DNA of 64,000 nucleotides. Origin: Callorhinus ursinus (taxonomy: Eukaryota > Chordata > Mammalia > Carnivora > Otariidae). The position numbers were made by a program, and so were the translations under genes. The notes beneath the pieces are model-generated. The model did no database searches. It saw nothing but the letters and a program-made list of their open reading frames with translations, and was not told where the DNA came from. This document shows positions 1-11,453 of this stretch, one piece after another. Each line of letters begins with the position of its first letter. Within the stretch, counting starts at the first letter, position 1. The DNA lies in NCBI RefSeq assembly GCF_003265705.1, contig NW_020313005.1:17783580-17847579 (forward strand). The letters run 5' to 3'.

Positions 1-76
1 ATAGCAGTCTACTACCATAGTATTTAATCTGTATACATGCATCAAGCACCTATTATAAGTAAGCACTCAGCACCTC

Positions 77-460
77 TGTGATGGTCACTTTTATGTGTCA
101 ACTTAGCTAGAGATATTGCCCAGTTATTTATGCAAACAGACATGTTGTTGTTATCAATGTGATTCATGTTCAAAAATCATCTGACTTTGAATAGATCATA
201 CTAGATAACCTGAATGTGCTCACCTAATCAGTTGGAAGGCCTGAAGAGCAGGGCTGAGACTTTGGAGAAGAAAAAGAATCCCACTATGGACAGCAGCTTC
301 AACCCATGCCAGTAACTTCCAGCCTGCTCTTCCTGATGTTCTTCTCTATGGACCTTGGATTTCCGCAGCCAACCCTACAATCATGTAAGTCAATCCCTGC
401 AATAAACCCCTTAATATATGTTTATTACTGGCTCCATTTCTCTGTATAAACCTTAACACA
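77..460 (+). mobile_element. 5' LTR of an old MaLR/ERVL-type element
   Basis: The segment opens with TGTGATGG and closes with CACA, the TG...CA form of a retroviral LTR. It carries the widespread mammalian motif 'ttttatgtgtcaacttagc' near its start, an AATAAA-type signal at about 402-407, and the motif 'ctccatttctctgtataaa' at its end. It is followed directly by a degenerate leucine-tRNA-type primer-binding site, which marks it as the 5' LTR of a provirus. A second copy of the same LTR family stands alone at 34073-34561. I recognise the family as MaLR/ERVL-like but am not certain of the subfamily name. Many substitutions show it is old. Confidence 0.72.
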
Positions 461-1801
461 GATTTGGTACTAGAAAGTTGGATGCCACTGGAACAGCTAC
501 CCAAATATGTGGAGCTGGCTTTGGAATTGGTAGAGTCTGGAAGAATTCTTAGGCGCATGATCGAAAAAGCCTTTATTTACGTAAACAGATTTTTAGTAGA
601 AATACAGGAAGTACAGGAAGTTTTGGTGAAATCTCAGGAGGAAATGAGTAACATGTATTGGAAACTAGAGAAAAGATAATCCTCACTAGATAGCAGCAGA
701 AATCATGGTTGAATTTTGTCCTGCATTTAGTGGAAAGCTGAATTTGTAAGGAATGAACTTGGATATTTACCTGAGGAGATTCCCAAGCAAGGTGTGGGAG
801 ACATGACCTGGTTTTTAACTTCTGCCTGTAGCAAAATACAATAGGAAAACGACAGATTGAGGGGAAGAAGTGCTAAACAAAACTTGATTATTTGAAAAAT
901 TCTTAGCCTATCTAAATTGCAAAAGATGCTAAATTTAGGAGATTCACTGGAAAATGTGCTCTGAAAAGAAGGCCAAGCATGTGGCTGGACAACCTTTGGT
1001 AAGCACTAAAGGTATCAAGGGCATGACTCATAGATCCATTCAGCAATATCTGTAGAAACCAGGATTAGAAATGGGATTCTCCAGGAAAGTTCTGTGGAAG
1101 GTACTTTTGCCTAATAGAATGAATACCCATAATATACATAGGAGACCCACAAAGTTTTGAGAACATTATAAAGCAGAAATATTGCCAGTTTAGATAGAAA
1201 AGGGGAATGACCTGACAAAATAAAAGAAAGCTTCTGGGCTCCCAAAATTCTACAGGTAAGATATGGGCTAAAGAAACTACTGCACTGCAAACATGTACAA
1301 TCCCTCAAGAAAAAGGAAAGTGACTCTGAGGACTGAGCTTTTGTCCCAGAGTGTGAAGACATAAGCCACAGAGAATTATTCCCAGTCCTTGCATCCTAAT
1401 GGAATGTACCCTGCTGGATATTTGAAAGTGCTCTGAACTGGTGACACTTTCCTTCCTTGTGGTTTCTCTCATTTGGAATAAGAATATTATAGAATGGCTA
1501 GCCTATGCTCATGCTACCACTGCATTTTGGAAGCAGACAATGTTTTCTACTTTAACAGGTACACAGATGGTGAGGAATTTTGTCTCAGGATAGATCATAC
1601 CCAGAGTGTCGCCCATGAGAGGATGAGTGATTAGATTTAGATGATGAAATTTGGGAAATTGGAGGCCAATGATATTTACATGTGATTTCTGACTTCAGTT
1701 GATGCAGGAATGGTTTGTGAAATTTGGGGATGCTAGAATAGGGTGGTGAATGTATTTTGCATTTGGAATGGATGTGAATCTTTGGGGGCCCAGGGGCAAA
1801 C
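461..1801 (+). mobile_element. Internal region of MaLR-type provirus, non-coding
   Basis: It begins with 'gatttggtactagaaagttgg', a decayed copy of the primer-binding site complementary to leucine tRNA (usual form tttggtaccagaagtgg) that is typical of ERVL and MaLR elements. The following 1.3 kb matches my memory of the MLT1/MST/THE1 internal region, including 'gtggctttggaattgg', 'aatggaatgtaccctgctgg' and 'aggatagatcatacc'. It ends in a purine-rich tract at about 1780-1800 next to the 3' LTR. MaLR internal regions normally lack gag, pol and env coding capacity, and none is visible here; open frames of up to 124 codons have no retroviral similarity that I can see. Confidence 0.75.
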
Positions 1802-2320
1802 TGTGGTAGGATGGAAAATATGCTCCCAAGATACATAGACATCCCAATCCCTGGAACCTGAAGATGTAAGATTATATGGGCAGGGAGAAAGATCTCTGTA
1901 GATGTAATTAAGTTAAAGATCTTGATGGGGACATTATCCTGAATTATCCAGGTGCGCACTAAATGAAATGATACGTATTATCATGAGAGGAAGGCAGAGG
2001 AAGATCTGAACATACACAGAAGAGAAGGCAATGTGAAGATGGAGCAGAGACATTTAAAGACTCTGGTCTTGAACCCTGAAGCAATACAGTCACAAGCCAA
2101 AGAATCATGGTAGTCCCCAGAGGCTGGAAGAGGCAAGGAAAGGATTTCTCCTAGAGACCTTGAAGGGAGCATGGCCCTAACAATAATACTTTGGTTTTAG
2201 GGCAGTAAAACTTATTCTGGACTTCTGAGCTCCTGAGCTATGAGAGAATAAATTTATGACATTTTAAGCAACCAAGTATGTGGCAATTTGTGATAGCAGC
2301 CATAGAAAACCAATATAGAC
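1802..2320 (+). mobile_element. 3' LTR of MaLR-type provirus, MLT1-like
   Basis: It starts TGTGGTAGG straight after the purine tract and ends near 'aaaccaatatagac'. Internal landmarks are 'ttaagttaaagatcttgatg' (1910-1929), 'ggacttctgagctcctgagc' and an AATAAATTT signal at about 2248, followed by the usual 'taagcaaccaagtatgtggc' block. This arrangement is characteristic of MLT-type LTRs. It is 519 bp long and does not resemble the 384-bp LTR at the other end of the same element, which is discussed as a finding. Confidence 0.68.
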
Positions 2321-2532
2321 TCTATAGAAAACTAAGATGAAAAAGTTATAATCCTCCCTCAAAGAGCTCAGGATCTGCAGAAGCTGAATATTTGATCATT
2401 GTAATACAGGGCTGAAAATAATAGAGCCAAAAACAAGTGTGAGGGACTTGGAACTGTTCTTTTGGTTCAGAGGACTGGGAAAGGGTTCACAGAGAGCACA
2501 GTGCATGATGTGAGGAGGAGAAGTAGAAGCAT
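2321..2532. other. Unassigned spacer between provirus and L1
   Basis: About 210 bp with no repeat or coding match that I recognise. Confidence 0.4.
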
Positions 2533-3236
2533 AGAAATGACCAGTGTGATAGCCAAACTGTGGAAAGAGCCAAGATGTCCATTGACAGATGAATGGATAA
2601 AGAAGAAGTGGTATCTATATACAATGGAATATTATGCAGCCATCAAAAGGAATGAGATCTTTCCATTTGCAACGACGTGGATGGAAGTGGAGGGTGTTAT
2701 GCTGAGCGAAATAAGTCAATCAGAGAAAGACATGTATCATATGACCTCACTGATATGAGGAATTCTTAATCGCAGGAAACAAACTGAGGGTTGCTGGAGT
2801 GGGGGTGGGGTGGGAGGGATGGGGTGGCTGGGTGATAGACATTGGGGAGGGTATCTGCTATGGTGAGTGCTGTGAATTTTGCAAGACTGCTGAATCACAG
2901 ATCTCTACCTCTGAAACAAATAATACATTGTATGTTAAAAAAAAAAAAAAGAAGAAGATAGCAGTAGGGGAAGAATGAAGGGGGAGAAATCAGAGGGGGA
3001 GATGAATCATGAGAGACTATGGACTCTGAAAAACAAACTGAGGGTTCTAGAGGGGAGGGGGGTGGGAGGATGGGTTAGCCTGGTAATGGGTATTAAAGAG
3101 GGCACGTATTGCATGGAGCACTTGGTGTTATACACAAACAATGAATCATGGAACGCTACATCAAAAACTAATGATGTAATGTATGGTGATTAACATAACA
3201 ATAAAAAAATTTTTAAAAAAAGAAATTACTGGTGTG
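2533..3236 (+). mobile_element. 5'-truncated carnivoran L1: ORF2 C-terminus and 3' UTR
   Basis: The + strand encodes the last part of L1 ORF2 (reverse transcriptase protein C-terminus; motifs WYLYTMEYYAAIKRNEI and ISQSEKDMYHMTSLI) ending at a stop at 2756-2758. The 3' UTR has two related units, at about 2773-2936 and 3024-3192, separated by a 14-nt A run and a purine-rich spacer. It ends in 'gtatggtgattaac' plus an A-rich tail at 3198-3220. A possible diverged 16-nt target duplication lies at 2533-2548 and 3221-3236 (13 of 16 match), although part of the left copy resembles L1 sequence itself. Only about 0.7 kb of a 6-kb element is present, so it is immobile. Confidence 0.9.
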
Positions 3237-3317
3237 TTCTGAGAAGATGCTGTTCAACATGGAAGAACCATTGAATTCATGGTTCTGAGCAGGAACAGTA
3301 CTGACTAAAAGATACAA

Positions 3318-5013
3318 TTAGAATGTCACAGCATTCTTCACAAAACTAGAACAAATAATACTAAAATATGTATGGAACCACTAAAAAAACTCAAATAGCC
3401 AAAGCAAGGCTGAGAAAGAAGAACAAAGCTAAAAGTATCACAATTCCAGATTTCAAGATAAACTACAAAGCTATAGTAATGAAAACAGTATGATACTGGC
3501 ACAAAAATAGACACAGAAATCAATAGAACAGAATAGAGTGACCAGAAATAAACCCACACTTATATGGTCAATTAAATTATAACAAATGACACAAAAATAT
3601 AGACTGGGGAAGACAGTCTCTTCAACAAATGGGGCTGGGAAAACAGGACAGCAAAATGCAAAACAATGGAACTGGACCACCTTCTAACACCATACACAAA
3701 GAGAAACTCAAAATGGATTAAAGACCTAAATGTGAGATCTGAAACCATAGTATCTTAGAAGAAAGTATAGGCAGTAATTTTTTCAACACCAGCTGTAGCA
3801 ACATTCTTCTAAATCTGTTCCCTAAGGCAAGAAAAACAAAAGCAAAAATAAACTACTGGGAGCACATCAAAATAAAAAGTTTTTACATAGTGAAGGACAC
3901 CATCAAGAAAACAAAAAGGCAACCTACTCAATGGGATAAGATACTTGCAAATGATATATCCAATAAGGGGTTAATATCCAAAATATATAAAGAAATTATA
4001 CAATTCAATATCAAAATAAACAATCTGATTGAAAAATGGGCAGAGGACCTGAATAGACATTTCTCCAGAGAAGACATCCAGATGGCCAAAAGACACATGA
4101 AAAGATGCTCAGAATCACCAATCATTAGGAAAATGCAAATCAAAGCCACAATGAGATATCACCTCACACCTGTCATAATTGCTAGAATCAAAGACAAGGA
4201 ATAACAAACACTGATGAGAAAAAGGAACTCTCATGCACTGTGGTGGGGGAAGGTAAACTGGTATAGCCACTATGAAAAACAGTATGGAACTTCCTCAAAA
4301 AATTAAAAATAGAACTACCGTGCAATCCAATAATTTCACTACTGGACTTTCACCCAAAGAAAATGAAAACACTAACTTGAAAAGATACATGCACCCCTAT
4401 GTTTACTGCAACATTATTTACAATAGTGGAGCTATAGAAGCAACCTAAGTGTCCATCCATTAGATAAATGGATAAAGAAGTTGTGGTATATATAAATACA
4501 ACGGAATATTACTCAGCCATAAAAAGGATGAGATCTTGCATTTGTGACAACATGGATGAAACTAGAGGATATTATACTTATTATGCAATAAGGCAGGCTG
4601 AGAAAGAAAATACAATATGATTTCACTCACATGTGGAATCTAAAAGATAACATGAATAAACAAAAAGCAGAATCAGACCTATAAATACAGAGAACAAACT
4701 GATGGTTGCCAGAGGGAATGTGGGTGGAGGATAGGTAAAATGGATGAAGGGGAGTGGGAGATACAGGTTTTCAGTTATGGAATGATACATCATGGGGATG
4801 AAAGGCACAGACAGGGAATAACGTCAATGGCACTGTAATCGTGTTCTATGGTGACAGGTGGTAGCTACGCTTGTGGGGGCACAGCATAATGTATAGACAT
4901 GTTGAGTCTCTATGGTGTACACCTGAAACTAATGTAACATTGTGTGTCAACTATACTCAAATAAAACAATTAAAATAAATAAATATGTAAAAAATTAAAA
5001 GATGAAATTTAAA
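3318..5013 (+). mobile_element. Old L1, 3' third: ORF2 C-terminal part and 3' UTR
   Basis: The sequence follows L1 ORF2 from 'cattcttcacaaaactagaa' to the 3' end. The best-preserved frame, 3890-4204, contains [20 protein letters not shown] and [18 protein letters not shown], both typical of ORF2 beyond the reverse transcriptase domain. Many frameshifts and stops are present. The 3' UTR at about 4790-4975 has the L1MA/MB-like signature 'tgtacacctgaaactaatgt' and 'caactatactcaaataaaac' before an A-rich tail. It is older than, and of a different subfamily from, the L1 just upstream. The 5' end is truncated. Confidence 0.88.
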
Positions 5014-5189
5014 AAAAATTAGTGTGTCACAGCAGGTATCCTCTTAGAGGTGTTCTACTGATTTTCAAATGGTGCTTCACGTGAAACAAGGAGAATTATA
5101 CAAATATTGAGAACAACTGGTGTAGACTACCCCCTTACCCTTACTTTACGTTGGAAAAGAGAGATAGAGACTTCCCATGAATGCACGGG

Positions 5190-5385
5190 GAGAGGTGAAG
5201 AAGGCAGTACAGTAGGATGGTGAACATACCACAGGTAAGTCACGAAACCTTTCTGAGTTCAGTATAACCAATGGTGATAAGAGCATCTGCCTCACCTGGT
5301 TGGTAGAACAATTAACTACTGTTTGTCACACACCTCCACAGTTCCATGAACTTAATTCAGTACCCAGTAGCAGTAGGTAAGCAAG
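5190..5385 (+). repeat. MIR-like SINE, + orientation
   Basis: The core 'caggtaagtcacgaaacctttctgag', followed by 'gcatctgcctcacctggttg' and 'aacaattaac', follows the MIR consensus (gggcaagtcacttaacctctctgag ... ctacctcatagggttg). It is heavily diverged. Confidence 0.55.
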
Positions 5386-6698
5386 CAGGGAACTCGGGAC
5401 ATTTAGCTAGGCTCCTGAGCCTTCAGTCTTCCCCTGAGAGGCTAAAAAAGTTAGGCTCACTTCAGAATTGTGAAGTTCCTGAATGACAGACCAAGGGCTC
5501 TGGACTTCATGACATGAGGTAGAATCCATAGAAAGATTTTAAAATATGAAATACTGCACCCTCTTCTGTGTTCTAGACAGATAGTTGTCTGGTGGCTGAA
5601 AGACATGAAAAGTCAAACATCAGTGAGAAAGAAACCAGTCTGGAACCTGCTGCAAGAAATTCCAGGAAGGAGATAATGAGGCCTTGATGAATGGTGGAGA
5701 TGGTACAGGAAGCACATTTTCAAATACTGTGTCTTTCTGACTTGAGAGGCAGAAGACTGGCCAGGCACACAGGATCACTCAACGGCAGGAAGATGCTGTG
5801 TGTCTGTGCTGGTGAAGTGTTGGGGGCAGCCTAATTATGCAAGGCTACTCCAGAAAGGACATCTGAGCTTGGCATCTCTTCCGAGGGAGCTGGTTAAGAA
5901 ACGCCACAGTGTTCAGTGGCTGGGAATATATGTAATGTTTATAGAGCCTGCCTTTCATGATTCCTGAGGATCCTGATGGCCATCTGCAAATGTCTTTCCA
6001 AGAGTCCTACACCCTGTGCTCTCGTGCAGCTACGCCAGCGGGTACATGCAACTCCCTAACCTCTTCCTTTGAGAGCAGAGACAAATGTGCTCTTAGAATT
6101 TTAGCCTGTGTGCACATCCTTGCAGGTATGACAATGAATCCATAATATTGCCCTGCATTTCACAACTAAGCAGAAATGCAGAAACACATGTGCCATGAAT
6201 CATGTTCTGGAATGTGAATGAAATGCAGTGGTTTCTTGAAATGTTCACCCATGTGAAATAGTGAGGTATGATGTTCTGGCCCATGATCCAAGGTGGTGGT
6301 CACTTATGCTGTCTTCCCTTTGGAAAGTAAAGTTGTTAGCCTGAAGAAAGATGAAGTGGGAGGGAACCATGTGGTTCAAAGAGTAAAGATCTCTTCTCCT
6401 CTGCCTGCTCTTTAGCTATTTTCAGGTTTATTTCCTGCACTGTGTTATCCAGGGCTTTAGTGAAGCTCATTTTAAATCATCCAAAACCTGTGTCTTCAAA
6501 TCCTTTCCCTTGAAGAAGTCACTACATTGTGGGAGGCCTCACCATTAACTCTTCATTCCTGACAGTCACCTTGAACTTATCTTTGCTCAGTTCCCTCTCA
6601 TTATTCACGCTTGTACCTTTTAGAAAATGAAAGATTGTATTTGATGTCTATGTCCTGTTTCCATCTGGGTAACTCATGGCCAACCTAACTGCAATTTA
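5386..6698. other. Unique sequence, nothing recognised
   Basis: About 1.3 kb with ordinary base composition. Open frames are 62-63 codons and show no recognisable domain. No repeat family is recognised. Confidence 0.4.
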
Positions 6699-6837
6699 GT
6701 GTGTGTGTGTGTACATATACACGCATATACCTACCTACACACACCACATATGCATACGTAGGTACAGGTCAGGCACATGTTTAAATAGATATAGATGATA
6801 GAAATATAGATAGATACAGATCGATACAGATCAATAG
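6699..6837. repeat. (GT)n / (TACA)n / (GATA)n low-complexity tract
   Basis: A short (GT)n run is followed by imperfect TACA and CACA steps and then by GATA-rich steps (atagat, gatacagat). It is an impure microsatellite cluster. Confidence 0.75.
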
Positions 6838-8739
6838 GGTATGGCTACAGATCCCATAGATGGGATTTGTTTCCTAGAGAAAAATATCATTTTAGCAGCA
6901 GCCTTTACAGGTTCTTAAAAATAGTGTGTAACTCACAGAAGGCTAATAAGCTCTTAGAAATAAGCTTCCTGTCTTTTTTCTCCTCCCCCTTTCTTTCTCC
7001 CATATTTCCCTTCCTTGTGCCTCTCACCCTCTCTTTGTCATATCACTTGTCCCACCTGACCTCCCTCCCCTATCTCCTTCACATTGCAGTTGAGTTAGCT
7101 GAGCTGCCCTGCAGTGCCTGGGACAGAACATTCTGCTCCCCAAACTCCCAGGGCTTCTTCGGGTACCTTCGGTGAGTTCCACCTGGGTCTGACTCTGGAG
7201 AGAGGACCAGAAGTTTGGAGCAGGTAAAGATGGTGAGAAGGGCTGATTTATCACAAGCACTGTTTGACCCCTTCTTTTCAAAGGATTTGAAGTGGGACAC
7301 CTACTCACCTAAGAGGGTTTCTAATTGTGCTTCTTCTCCAGACAATGACTGAGGAGGCAGGAGAAAAAGGACACTTCAGTTCCTCGCCTGCTCTGGCTTC
7401 AGTGAAACTGAGACAACGATCCAAAGGAATCTGGACAACAAGCAATTCCCCCTCCATCCTCCATGGTGACAATATGGAAATCATGTCAAATGACCGAAGT
7501 CCAGCTCTGCAATAACTGAGTAATTAGGGCATGGAGCGGTGGGGAGATACTCGATTCTGTGTGTTTCTCAGTCTCTGCTGGATCAGAGGCTCCCCGAAGA
7601 GGGTGCTGTAAAACTGGGGTTCACCTCTGCTGTAACCACTCCATATCAGCTTTGCCCTCGGCCACTCTCTGGCTCTCCACCCCCTCATTAATAAAACAAG
7701 GCCTCTCACTAAATGATTTTGTAGGGCCTTTTCCTCCCTAGCCCTCTGGGATTATGGCACTTCTAGAAGAATCGCTGCCTTTCTGTGACTTACGGTGATG
7801 TTCCATCCCCCTTCCACCCAGGCTTCCAGAGACCATACATTTCATTCTGACCAACTTCCAACCCAAGCTTTTCCATGGATTCCCTGTAAGGTGATTTAGC
7901 AACTCCTACCTGCCCCCCTCTAGGTCAGGGCCCCCCCTGTGCTTTCCTTTCCAAAGCTCAACCCATCCTGACTGGCATCCACTCCCACAGATCCACAAGA
8001 CGCTGAGACCTTGGCATTCTGTTTCTCTGTCTAATTCACTCCATGGAGTTTTTCCTATCCAATAAAGGACTTCATTTCTATTGACTCGCAAAGACCACAC
8101 ATTTCAAGTGCAGCCAAAACAAATCAATGCCACATGAGCCAAATAAATCCTTCTAACTACTCCAAAGAGCGAACGATTCTGAAGTCTTCTCACTATCTCT
8201 ATTTGAGACTGGTTACATCCTATGTAATCACAAAAATATCTAAAATACTGCTACTATGTAAAATGGACATATTCAAAATATGTTTTTGGAGGGAAAAGCC
8301 TTTTTGGAAAGATTTCCCTCACTGCAAAGTGCGTCCCATTTCACTCCTTACCACCTCCAAAGCACACCACTCTCTTCAGCCACAGTTTTGAGAAACTCGA
8401 TTCTCAGGAAAAGTTCCTTTAATAACATCCAAATTTGTCAGACATTCAGAACTGGACATTAAAATAGTTGCTCTAGAGTGAGTTCGAGGGATTTTCAATT
8501 CGCTGCTTGGAACTAGCTGGGTGAGCACCTGCCAAATCTATTCTTGGCTCTGGTTTGCTTGATTAGCCCCTCACTTTCCCAAGCTCAGAAATATAAAAAC
8601 AAACAGATAAAAATTACTATGTGACACTGTTCCTCTTTCATGGCTCTGCTGGAACATCTTGAGGCAGCTTTACCGTTACTGACCTCAGGGTAATTTTTTT
8701 GCACCTGGGGTGGTAAATTACTTCCAGGTGAGGCAAAAC
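6838..8739. other. Unique sequence, pyrimidine-rich in places
   Basis: About 1.9 kb with C+T-rich stretches (6970-7080, 7800-8050). Overlapping open frames of 60-102 codons on both strands show no protein family. The segments around 7650-7700 and 8040-8080 carry AATAAA-type signals and could be remnants of an LTR, but I could not match one. Confidence 0.35.
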
Positions 8740-8905
8740 CAGATGGCCTCAACTTTCCTGGAGTTGATTAAAATGATTGTACCTGCTTCAGAAGTCTACT
8801 AATCAAACACCGTGGTTTGATTTACCATGGTAACGTCTCAGCCAGTGGCTTCTGCACTGTTAGTGGAAGACGTTGAATCTACCAATTAAAACTAGCAAAT
8901 GATAC
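8740..8905. other. Candidate conserved non-coding element with X-box-like palindrome
   Basis: A unique stretch with two adjacent inverted repeats: ATCAAAC/GTTTGAT arms at 8802-8808 and 8815-8821, and the perfect 12-bp palindrome TTACCATGGTAA at 8822-8833. The second, read as TTTACCATGGTAAC (8821-8834), resembles the RFX X-box, which is two half-sites GTNRCC and GGYAAC around AT. Only one half-site fits perfectly. The regulatory role is inferred from the motif and not demonstrated. Confidence 0.25.
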
Positions 8906-8915
8906 CCCCTATCTG

Positions 8916-8971
8916 ATACACACACACACACACGCACGCATGCACGCATGCACACACACACACACACACAC
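8916..8971. repeat. (AC)n microsatellite with ATGCACGC interruptions
   Basis: Fifty-six nucleotides of uninterrupted purine-pyrimidine alternation: (AC)n, then GCACGCATGC steps, then (AC)n. Confidence 0.9.
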
Positions 8972-9323
8972 TTTATTCTAAGTGCTTGCACAGAGCCAAC
9001 TGCTGCTGAACAAAAGGAAATTTTTTTAATTATTTAAAAAATGGAGTAGGAACTTCATGACATATAGAATAATAAAGCAAGTTTGTAACCCTCCTGGCAT
9101 GGTCTCTACTATTGCACAAATACAGAAGATGCTTGAACTGTGTAATTGCCTCAGGTCTCATGTGACTTTCATCTCCACTTGGCAAGAATACCCAATAACA
9201 TAGGAGGAGGGCAATTTTCTCACTTATGAGTTATCAAATGTCTCCTAAGTTGGGCATATGATTCCATATTCTGTTATTATCAGATGCTATTAGATCGCCA
9301 TGTATTTGCACTCTCTGGTTTAT
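8972..9323. other. Unique sequence, nothing recognised
   Basis: AT-rich unique DNA without repeat or coding match. Confidence 0.4.
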
Positions 9324-9391
9324 AATTCAATACAATTCAATTTATTTCTGTTCAATTCAATTCAATTCAAACTAATTCAATTTAATTCAAC
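9324..9391. repeat. Imperfect (CAATT)n repeat
   Basis: ATTCAA/CAATT units recur about ten times with interruptions, including an almost pure run of TTCAA units at 9351-9370. Confidence 0.75.
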
Positions 9392-11314
9392 ACATTCATT
9401 AGCCATATACTTTATTAGGTGTAGGCTAGTATGAAAATTAGTGAAACACAACCCCTCCCCGCAAAGAACCAAAAACAATTTATCAGTCGGGGTTTGCGGG
9501 ACCTTATAATTGCCACATGAAGCATGCTAAACGTCAGTGAGTGTAACACCTAAGATGTTGATAAGGACATTCAGATGACTGTGATATATTGGCCATTCCA
9601 TTAAAATGTACGCAGAAAATATGCCAGAGCTAAGCAAGATATTACTTATGTATGACACAAAATAGCTGATATTGCTAGGAGATGCTTTCTTTTTACATCT
9701 ATTCGTTTCTTAGATTATGAACTTATCTTAATGCATGACAATCTTGATTTCTTGAATAAAAGCTGCAACGAGAATGGATATGTTTCTAAAGACAAAGGAA
9801 AAGAAAAAACAGGCAAAAAAAATCATGCTGCAGCCTGACTCTATCTCCAATGCAGCATTAACAGTAAAACAAATAAAAATCTAGCAGCATTTTAGTGTTC
9901 ATTCAGAAAATGCCATCTTAAAATCACTTAGATCTTCATTATTTTTTCAACATAGCAAACGTGTTTGCTTTTGCAGATGCTCTAACACAAACACTTGCAT
10001 TCCAGACCGATAAAAATAGCAATAGTTTGCAGTTATGACCACCAACACCATTTGTAGACATGTAAAATCAAAAAAGATTAATCACACCATATGAAGCCGG
10101 CAATACACTGATTTCTAAATTATTCTGCAACCTCAGGTCTAGACCCTCCTGGAAGGAAAATCCTAGCAGCCTGCAATTGCACATTCTAAAGGAAATCCAA
10201 TGTAGTATATTACTTTTTTGACTGGAAGTCAAAGTCCGCCTTTGGTTTCCATGAACAGTTTCCACCAATAACATGTGACAGGGTGAAATGTTTTCTGCAT
10301 CACTCTGTATCTGCTTTGCCAGTTTATCAATAGCAAAAAGCTATCTCCATCCACCTTACATCAGTGGAAAGTAGCAGTTCAAATATTTCAATTTCTCCTA
10401 TTGCCTGTGTCCCATTAAACATGGAAACCCCCTCCATCCACGGCACATTAACATTTGAAATGTAGGAAGTCCTCATTCTAGGCTAGACTCACTTGAGAAA
10501 ACGAAAATTCTGCCAACAAGGCCTCCCTTCTCTGTGTTTTCATAGGTCATCAGCCCTGAGTGTACCAGGTACACTGAGTTCTCCCTCTGCCAGTCCCCAA
10601 ATCAGGAGGGGGCTTGTAATCAGACACTTAAATTGTAAAAGAACACCAGAACTAACAGACAGCCCCAGCTGCTGGATGCGTTGTGTCTTCAAGAAGAAGT
10701 CCGAAGCCAAGGTGTGGTCATCACAAGAAGCGGGGTGACTGAGTGCTGGGCTGTGGAGGCAGCTCTACCACTGAGCCGGCAGCCTAAGCCTCATGAGGAG
10801 GGAGACCTCCCTGCAAGGTCCATATTGCTAGAGCTCTGGGCCTTTCACAGGACTCCTGCAGAGGCTGCAAGGTGCTGGTGTGGGGATCTTGGATGGCTAC
10901 AGGTGTCTAGAGGAGACTCAGACTTGGAAAAAATATGCATCCAGCTCCTAGCACTGCTGGACGTGCTCTGGAGAACCCACTGCAGGAAGAGAGCCCATGA
11001 GACAGTGAGCAGTCTTGGGTCTGGCTGGGGAATGGAGCTGGAGGATCAGTGGAAGGAGAAGGAAATAAAAAAGGTGGGAATCCTTGACACGAACACCCTG
11101 AAGAAATAAACCAGACTCTAAGGTGAAGGCAAAGTTCATGAAGAGATTCAAAGGACACATAAATGGATTCCCATGGGAACTTGGCACCCGGCATCCGTCC
11201 CAGGCACATCTGGATGCTTAGGTGTTGTACACATCAGCCAGGCTTAGGAAATGAGGTCTGGCTGACCAGTTCATGGGACTGGTATTTATGAGATCGGAAT
11301 TCTGTTCTGGTCAA
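9392..11314. other. Unique sequence with a 142-codon open frame of no known type
   Basis: About 1.9 kb. The only longer frame, 10681-11109 (+), encodes no motif I recognise, has no obvious upstream signals, and overlaps a 100-codon frame on the other strand (10907-11209). I treat it as chance. No repeat family is recognised. Confidence 0.35.
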
Positions 11315-11445
11315 TGCCCTTGACTTGCTGGGAAAGTCATCTGATAGGTCTAGCCTCGGTTTCTTCATTTTTAAAATAAATGTGTGAAGTGATCATCACA
11401 TGTTCCCTAAGGCCCTTCCCTGTGTTCCTATTCTATGACTTGAGG
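11315..11445 (+). repeat. MIR-like SINE, + orientation
   Basis: 'gctgggaaagtcatctgata', 'cctcggtttcttcatttt' and the downstream 'aaggcccttccctgtgttcc' plus 'attctatgactt' follow the MIR core and 3' block. Confidence 0.6.
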
Positions 11446-11453
11446 AATGCATC

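Noticed and set aside
3890..4204. 104-codon + frame as a possible gene
   Set aside because: Matches the L1 ORF2 C-terminal region; part of the dead L1.
7520..8100. Possible retroviral LTR (AATAAA signals, C-rich text)
   Set aside because: No TG...CA limits, no duplication and no family match could be established.
10681..11109. 142-codon + open frame
   Set aside because: No known protein motif, opposing frames are also open, and composition is explained by GC-richer unique DNA. Kept only as a note.
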